From Streptomyces jeddahensis (lineage in GTDB: Bacteria; Actinomycetota; Actinomycetes; Streptomycetales; Streptomycetaceae), in contig NZ_LOHS01000072.1 in NCBI RefSeq assembly GCF_001642995.1, positions 88,704 through 152,703 of the forward strand: DNA of 64,000 nt. Direction: 5' to 3'. The position numbers and the translations under genes were made by a program. Below are positions 59,286 through 64,000 of this stretch, one piece after another (the stretch's first letter is position 1; each line of letters opens with the position of its first letter). The notes beneath the pieces were generated by a model, which was not told the origin of the DNA, did not search any database, and worked only from the letters and a program-made list of their open reading frames with translations.

Positions 59286-60254
59286 GTGACCATGCCCACC
59301 ACCGCACCCACAGCCGCACGTGCGCTCGCAGACGTCACCGCGTCCGACAGCACGCTGCGCCGCTTCCTCCACGGGCTGCCCGGCGTCGACGCGGTCGGCC
59401 TGGAGGCGCGCGCCGCCTCCCTCGGGACCCGTTCCATCAAGACCACCGCGAAGGCGTACGCCATCGACCTCGCCATCTCGATGGTCGACCTGACGACGCT
59501 GGAAGGCGCGGACACCCCGGGCAAGGTCCGGGCGCTCGGCGCCAAGGCGGTCCACCCCGACCCGACCGACCGCAGCACCCCCGCCACGGCCGCGGTCTGC
59601 GTCTACCCCGACATGGTCGCCGTCGCCAAGGAGGCCGTCGCCGGTTCGGACGTGAAGGTCGCCTCGGTCGCCACCGCGTTCCCCGCGGGCCGCGCCCCGA
59701 TCGCCGTCAAGCTGGCCGACGTCCGCGAGGCCGTCGCCGCGGGCGCCGACGAGATCGACATGGTCATCGACCGCGGGGCCTTCCTCGCGGGCAAGTACCT
59801 GAAGGTGTACGACGAGATCACGGCCGTGAAGGAGGCCTGCGGGACCTCCGCCCGCCTGAAGGTCATCTTCGAGACCGGCGAGCTGTCGACGTACGACAAC
59901 ATCCGCCGCGCGAGCTGGCTCGGCATGCTGGCGGGCGCCGACTTCATCAAGACCTCGACCGGGAAGGTCGCGGTGAACGCGACCCCGGCCAACACCCTCC
60001 TCATGCTGGAGGCGGTGCGCGACTTCCGCGCCCAGACAGGGGTGCAGGTCGGCGTGAAGCCCGCCGGCGGCATCCGTACCAGCAAGGATGCGATCAAGTT
60101 CCTCGTCCTGGTCAACGAGACCGTCGGCGAGGACTGGCTGGACAACCACTGGTTCCGCTTCGGCGCCTCCTCGCTCCTGAACGACCTGCTCATGCAGCGC
60201 CAGAAGCTGGCCACCGGCCGCTACTCCGGCCCTGACTACGTGACGGTGGACTGA
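59286..60254 (+). CDS. deoC: deoxyribose-phosphate aldolase
   Basis: 322 residues from the GTG at 59286, chosen because a -10 box (TATGCT) lies 6 bases upstream, giving a leaderless mRNA; ATG 59292 is the alternative. It splits 2-deoxyribose 5-phosphate into glyceraldehyde 3-phosphate and acetaldehyde. The Schiff-base lysine is in GADFIKTSTGK and the second active lysine in VGVKPAGGIRTSKDA. The N-terminal 60 residues are longer than in the E. coli enzyme, as is usual in the actinobacterial long form. Two aldehyde dehydrogenase genes follow and can use the acetaldehyde. Confidence 0.94.
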   Translation: MTMPTTAPTAARALADVTASDSTLRRFLHGLPGVDAVGLEARAASLGTRSIKTTAKAYAIDLAISMVDLTTLEGADTPGKVRALGAKAVHPDPTDRSTPATAAVCVYPDMVAVAKEAVAGSDVKVASVATAFPAGRAPIAVKLADVREAVAAGADEIDMVIDRGAFLAGKYLKVYDEITAVKEACGTSARLKVIFETGELSTYDNIRRASWLGMLAGADFIKTSTGKVAVNATPANTLLMLEAVRDFRAQTGVQVGVKPAGGIRTSKDAIKFLVLVNETVGEDWLDNHWFRFGASSLLNDLLMQRQKLATGRYSGPDYVTVD

Positions 60255-60259
60255 TCCCC

Positions 60260-61696
60260 ATGGCATCCGCATTCGAGTACGCACCGGCGCCCGAGTCCCG
60301 CGCGGTCGTCGACATCGCCCCCTCCTACGGCCTCTTCATCGACGGCGAGTTCGCGGAGGCGGCCGACGGCAAGGTCTTCAAGACGGTCAGCCCGTCCACC
60401 GAGGAGGTCCTCTCCGAGGTGGCCCAGGCCGGTGAGGCGGACGTGGACCGCGCCGTGAAGGCGGCCCGCAAGGCCTTCGATAAGTGGTCGGCGCTGCCCG
60501 GCGCCGAGCGCGCCAAGTACCTGTTCCGCATCGCCCGCATCATCCAGGAGCGCAGCCGCGAGCTGGCGGTCCTGGAGACCCTGGACAACGGCAAGCCGAT
60601 CAAGGAGACGCGCGACGTCGACCTCCCGCTGGTCGCCGCGCACTTCTTCTACTACGCGGGCTGGGCCGACAAGCTCGACCATGCGGGATACGGGCCGAAT
60701 CCGCGTCCGCTGGGCGTCGCCGGCCAGGTCATCCCCTGGAACTTCCCCCTCCTCATGCTGGCGTGGAAGATCGCCCCGGCGCTCGCGACCGGCAACACGG
60801 TCGTGCTGAAGCCGGCGGAGACGACGCCGTTGAGCGCGTTGTTCTTCGCGGACATCTGCCGCCAGGCGGGCCTGCCGAAGGGCGTCGTCAACATCCTTCC
60901 GGGATACGGCGACACGGGCGCAGCGGTCGTCGCACACCCGGACGTGAACAAGGTCGCCTTCACCGGCTCCACCGCCGTCGGCAAGGAAATCGCGCGCACG
61001 ATCGCGGGCACCCGCAAGAAGCTCACCCTCGAACTCGGCGGCAAGGGCGCCAACATCGTCTTCGACGACGCCCCGATCGACCAGGCGGTGGAAGGGATCG
61101 TCAACGGCATCTTCTTCAACCAGGGCCAGGTCTGCTGCGCGGGCAGCCGTCTACTGGTCCAGGAGTCGATCCAGGACGAGCTGCTGGACTCGCTCAAGCG
61201 CCGTCTGTCGACGCTCCGCCTGGGCGACCCGCTCGACAAGAACACCGACATCGGCGCGATCAACTCCGCCGAGCAGCTGGCCCGCATCACCGCACTCGCC
61301 GACCAGGGCGAGGCGGAGGGCGCCGAGCGCTGGTCCCCGCCCTGCGAACTCCCCTCTTCTGGCTACTGGTTCGCCCCGACGCTGTTCACCGGCGTCACTC
61401 AGGCGCACACCATCGCCCGCGACGAGATCTTCGGCCCGGTCCTTTCGGTACTGACCTTCCGTACGCCCGAAGAGGCCGTGGCCAAGGCCAACAACACCCC
61501 GTACGGCCTGTCGGCGGGCATCTGGACGGAGAAGGGCTCGCGCATCCTGGCGGTCGCGAACAAGCTCCGCGCCGGAGTCGTCTGGTCCAACACGTTCAAC
61601 AAGTTCGACCCGACCTCGCCGTTCGGCGGCTACAAGGAGTCGGGCTTCGGCCGCGAGGGCGGCCGCCACGGTCTGGAGGCGTACCTCGATGTCTGA
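60260..61696 (+). CDS. aldehyde dehydrogenase, full-length
   Basis: 478 residues. NAD-dependent oxidation of aldehydes to acids. Catalytic Cys in NQGQVCCAGSR, general-base Glu in LELGGKGANIVF, Rossmann-like segment FTGSTAVGKEIA and NFPLLMLAWKIAPAL for cofactor entry. It starts 5 bp after deoC, so it is in one operon and acetaldehyde from DeoC is a likely substrate. Its end overlaps the next gene by 8 bases, suggesting the two proteins are made and used together. Confidence 0.93.
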   Translation: MASAFEYAPAPESRAVVDIAPSYGLFIDGEFAEAADGKVFKTVSPSTEEVLSEVAQAGEADVDRAVKAARKAFDKWSALPGAERAKYLFRIARIIQERSRELAVLETLDNGKPIKETRDVDLPLVAAHFFYYAGWADKLDHAGYGPNPRPLGVAGQVIPWNFPLLMLAWKIAPALATGNTVVLKPAETTPLSALFFADICRQAGLPKGVVNILPGYGDTGAAVVAHPDVNKVAFTGSTAVGKEIARTIAGTRKKLTLELGGKGANIVFDDAPIDQAVEGIVNGIFFNQGQVCCAGSRLLVQESIQDELLDSLKRRLSTLRLGDPLDKNTDIGAINSAEQLARITALADQGEAEGAERWSPPCELPSSGYWFAPTLFTGVTQAHTIARDEIFGPVLSVLTFRTPEEAVAKANNTPYGLSAGIWTEKGSRILAVANKLRAGVVWSNTFNKFDPTSPFGGYKESGFGREGGRHGLEAYLDV

Positions 61697-62591
61697 TATG
61701 ACGCGCTTGACTGTCTTCAAGACCTACAAGCTGTACGTGGGCGGAAAGTTCCCGCGTTCCGAAAGCGGCCGGGTGTACGAAGTGATCGACTCCAAGGGCA
61801 ACTGGCTCGCCAACGCGCCCCTGTCGTCCCGCAAGGACGCGCGCGACGCGGTCGTCGCGGCCCGCAAAGCGTTCGGCGGCTGGGCGGGCAACACGGCGTA
61901 TCTGCGCGGCCAGATCCTGTACCGGGTCGCGGAGATGCTGGAGGGCCGCCGCGAGCAGTTCGTCCGCGAGGTCGCCGACGCCGAGGGGCTGTCCAAGTCG
62001 AAGGCGTCGGCGCAGGTCGACGCGGCGATCGACCGCTGGGTCTGGTACGCGGGCTGGACGGACAAGATCAGCCAGGTCGTGGGCGGCGGAAACCCGGTGG
62101 CGGGGCCCTTCTTCAACCTCTCCACGCCCGAGCCGACGGGTGTGGTGGCCGTACTGGCGCCCCAGGAGTCGTCGTTCCTGGGCCTCGTGTCGGTGATCGC
62201 CCCGGTCATCGCGACCGGCAACACAGCGGTCGTGATCGCGAGCGAGAAGTCCCCGCTCCCGGCGCTCTCGCTCGGCGAGGTCCTGGCCACGTCCGACCTG
62301 CCTGGCGGAGTGGTCAACATCCTCTCCGGCCGCACCGCCGAGATCGCGACCCCGCTCGCCGCGCACCAGGACGTCAACGCGATCGACCTGACGGGCGCCG
62401 ACGAGGTCCTCGCGAAGGAGCTGGAGATCGCGGCCGCGGACAACCTGAAGCGCCTGCTTCGTCCACAGCCTGTGGACAACCCCGTGAACTGGGCGGCCGA
62501 CCCGGGCACACACCGCCTGACGGCCTTCCTGGAGACGAAGACGGTCTGGCACCCGACGGGTTCGCTGGGCGCCTCCGGCTCGTCGTACTGA
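61689..62591 (+). CDS. short aldehyde dehydrogenase-like protein lacking the catalytic part
   Basis: 300 residues, overlapping the full-length gene by 8 bases. It contains the N-terminal cofactor-binding half of the fold (YKLYVGGKFPRSESGRVYEV, VVAVLAPQESSFLGLVSVIA, VVNILSGRTAEIATPLAAHQ) but no catalytic cysteine motif and no ELGGK glutamate; after NAIDLTGADEVLAKELEIAA it jumps to a short C-terminal tail ending TVWHPTGSLGASGSSY. The frame is intact and well composed, so this is a natural short form. It probably assembles with the upstream enzyme as a structural or regulatory subunit. Confidence 0.88.
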   Translation: MSDMTRLTVFKTYKLYVGGKFPRSESGRVYEVIDSKGNWLANAPLSSRKDARDAVVAARKAFGGWAGNTAYLRGQILYRVAEMLEGRREQFVREVADAEGLSKSKASAQVDAAIDRWVWYAGWTDKISQVVGGGNPVAGPFFNLSTPEPTGVVAVLAPQESSFLGLVSVIAPVIATGNTAVVIASEKSPLPALSLGEVLATSDLPGGVVNILSGRTAEIATPLAAHQDVNAIDLTGADEVLAKELEIAAADNLKRLLRPQPVDNPVNWAADPGTHRLTAFLETKTVWHPTGSLGASGSSY

Positions 62592-62654
62592 TTTACTGAT
62601 TCCTCTTTGCTGATTGCCCTTTGCTGATTCGTCGTACTGAGGCCGCACGCAGAC

Positions 62655-62693
62655 GGGCCCCGCCTCCCCTCCGTCCCCGGGGAGGCGGGGCCC
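62655..62693. terminator. terminator after the deoC operon
   Basis: GGGCCCCGCCTCCCC at 62655-62669 pairs perfectly over 15 bp with its complement at 62679-62693. It serves the deoC operon and the converging secreted protein gene. TTTGCTGATT-type short repeats lie just before it (62605-62635). Confidence 0.88.
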
Positions 62694-62709
62694 TCCTGTG
62701 TGGTGGCTG

Positions 62710-63114
62710 TCAGCCCGGCAGCAGAGCCGCCGCCTTGCCGGCCACCGGGAGGGTCCGCAGCGAACCGCCGTCGGCCAGCGAGCCCGTCACCTGTCTCGTC
62801 GACACGGGCTTGAAGTCGGCGATCTGCGTGCCGACCGAGTTGCTCAGCGGGTCCACGCCCGTGCCGGCGAGCGGGTCGAGCTTGGCATCCTTGACCGCGC
62901 CCAGCGCCTGGTGCAGCGCCACGTTCGTCCCCTGCGCCGCCGCCCGGGGGTCGAGCTTGCCGAGCGTCGTCAGGCCGCCCTTCGGCATCGGCGCCGCGGT
63001 GGCCGTGGCCGCGCCCGACGCGCCGAGTCCGATACCTGCGACGGTCAGCGCGAGCCCGGCGCGCAGCAGACCGCGCTGAGCGGACCTGCGCTGAGGAACT
63101 GCGTGTCGTGCCAT
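62710..63114 (-). CDS. small secreted protein of unknown function
   Basis: 134 residues from the ATG at 63114 (GGAGG upstream). A Sec signal peptide with a twin-Arg-like basic start (RRSAQRGLLRAGLALTVAGI, cleavage around TATAAP) precedes a mature part of about 95 residues without cysteines, with PMPKGGLTTLGKLDP and GTGVDPLSNSVGTQIADFKP. Similar to small Streptomyces ATP-binding-like or coat proteins annotated as hypothetical. Function unknown. Confidence 0.78.
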   Translation of the reverse strand: MARHAVPQRRSAQRGLLRAGLALTVAGIGLGASGAATATAAPMPKGGLTTLGKLDPRAAAQGTNVALHQALGAVKDAKLDPLAGTGVDPLSNSVGTQIADFKPVSTRQVTGSLADGGSLRTLPVAGKAAALLPG

Positions 63115-63236
63115 GGGATACACCCGCCTCCTTTGAGTAATCGATTCGCCACGAAGCGTAGTTGAGACGCGCCGCGGGTACCAAAGACGACCCGCGGGCT
63201 CGGCGCCGGCCGCGGGATGCCGCACACTGGTCTCTC

Positions 63237-63890
63237 GTGAGTTCCCATGCCCCCGCCACGCGTGTCGTGCTGCTCGCCGGCCCCTCCGGCTCCGGAAAGT
63301 CGTCGTTCGCCGCCCGCTCCGGTCTGCCCGTGCTGAGCCTCGACGACTTCTACAAGGAGGGCGACGACCCGACTCTGCCGCTCGTACCGGGCAGTTCGGA
63401 CATCGACTGGGACGCACCCGAATCCTGGGACACGGAGGCGGCCCTCACTGCGATCGAGGAACTGTGCCGCACGGGCCGGACGCGAGTGCCGCGGTACGAC
63501 ATCTCGGCCAGCGCGCGGACGGGCGAGGACACGCTCGACATCGGGCACACCTCGCTGTTCATCGCGGAGGGCGTCTTCGCTGCGGACATCGTGGTGCGCT
63601 GCCGTGAACTCGGCCTGCTGGCCGACGCGTTGTGCCTGAGGGGGCGGCCTTCGACGACGTTCCGGCGGCGGCTGCTGCGGGATCTGAAGGAGGGCCGCAA
63701 GTCCGTCCCGTTCCTGATCCGCCGCGGCTGGCGCCTCATGCGCGCCGAACGCACCATCGTGGCCCGCCAGACGGCACTGGGCGCCCACCCGTGCGGCAAG
63801 GACGAGGCGCGTCTCCGGCTGGCGGCGGCCGGGCAGACCATCGAGGCCGTCCAGACTGTCAAGGCTGTTGAGGTACGGGCGGAGGCCTGA
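63237..63890 (+). CDS. uridine kinase-like P-loop protein
   Basis: 217 residues from the GTG at 63237. Walker A is GPSGSGKSSFAARSGLP, followed by LSLDDFYKEGDDP, which matches the uridine kinase substrate region, and SDIDWDAPESWD. FIAEGVFAADIV is the probable Walker B-like strand, and RRRLLRDLKEGRK forms the lid with arginines. It probably phosphorylates uridine/cytidine or a related small molecule. Its place next to the nucleoside genes fits salvage. No separate ribosome binding site is obvious, so it may be leaderless. Confidence 0.85.
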   Translation: MSSHAPATRVVLLAGPSGSGKSSFAARSGLPVLSLDDFYKEGDDPTLPLVPGSSDIDWDAPESWDTEAALTAIEELCRTGRTRVPRYDISASARTGEDTLDIGHTSLFIAEGVFAADIVVRCRELGLLADALCLRGRPSTTFRRRLLRDLKEGRKSVPFLIRRGWRLMRAERTIVARQTALGAHPCGKDEARLRLAAAGQTIEAVQTVKAVEVRAEA

Positions 63891-63927
63891 CCGCCCCGCC
63901 CGGATCGACCCTTATCAGCCCGGGGAG

Positions 63928-63969
63928 CCGGTACACACGAAACACGAACCGGTACACACGGAACACGAA
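63928..63969. repeat. 21-bp tandem direct repeat
   Basis: CCGGTACACACGAAACACGA and its neighbour CCGGTACACACGGAACACGA lie in direct tandem with a 21-bp period and one base difference, downstream of the uridine kinase-like gene. Confidence 0.9.
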
Positions 63970-64000
63970 AACGGGACCGGAAAGGCCCCCGGCCTTGGCG

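Noticed and set aside
58479..60284. Long open frame of 601 codons antisense to deoC joined to the PH-domain gene
   Set aside because: Only the part 58479-59111 has protein-like composition and family motifs; the rest is the mirror of deoC and of the tandem repeats.

Overview
The window is a piece of a Streptomyces chromosome. The DNA is GC-rich, GTG and TTG starts are frequent, and the genes include actinobacterial hallmarks: mycothiol amidase Mca, DUF4307, a LAxTG (sortase E type) surface protein, an acyl-CoA carboxylase set with a small epsilon subunit, and an MmyB-type regulator. The gene order on the right (hutH, GGDEF protein, enoyl-CoA hydratase, cya, birA, pccB, pccE, maf, accA2, deoR, lpdA, PNP, phosphomannomutase, deoC, two aldehyde dehydrogenase genes) resembles the S. 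coelicolor core order around SCO4932-SCO4912, from memory.

Layout. 1-1453: start of mca, DUF4307 gene, greA and its terminator. 1454-6230: an integrated element between a displaced 3' end and the intact copy of a DrrB-like ABC permease gene; it carries a large serine recombinase with a C-terminal IS5-transposase-like domain, a second IMP dehydrogenase of the Tritrichomonas foetus type, and an IS5 remnant. 6087-12702: DrrAB-type transporter, ilvA, MarR regulator, sigma-like protein with a small membrane partner, metB. 12843-18962: two paralogous membrane-anchored proteins flanking an M48 protease, then msrA followed by two small gene modules, each ending in a diverged copy of the msrA 3' end. 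18973-25449: a codirectional accessory group of two ABC exporter half-transporters, a subtilase-like protein with a substituted catalytic Asp and a repeated C-terminal tail, and a Gln-rich protein. 25450-26479 has no convincing gene. 26480-37823: VOC protein, zinc alcohol dehydrogenase with a divergent MmyB regulator, secreted subtilase, MacB-like ABC pair, L,D-transpeptidase lipoprotein, LADTG surface protein. 37929-64000: core metabolism.

How the genes work together. pccB, pccE and accA2 supply a propionyl/acyl-CoA carboxylase, and birA next door can biotinylate the AccA2 carrier domain. The purine nucleoside phosphorylase, phosphosugar mutase, deoC and the two aldehyde dehydrogenase genes form a nucleoside/deoxyribose salvage set; the PNP and deoC promoters share an identical 12-bp palindrome and both look leaderless, which suggests one repressor. 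The most unusual signal is repeated 3'-end replacement: msrA carries two displaced copies of its own 3' end, each behind a compact small-gene module (one resembling a toxin-antitoxin pair), and the ABC permease shows the same arrangement with a recombinase. The second is the Gln-rich protein / degenerate subtilase / exporter group.
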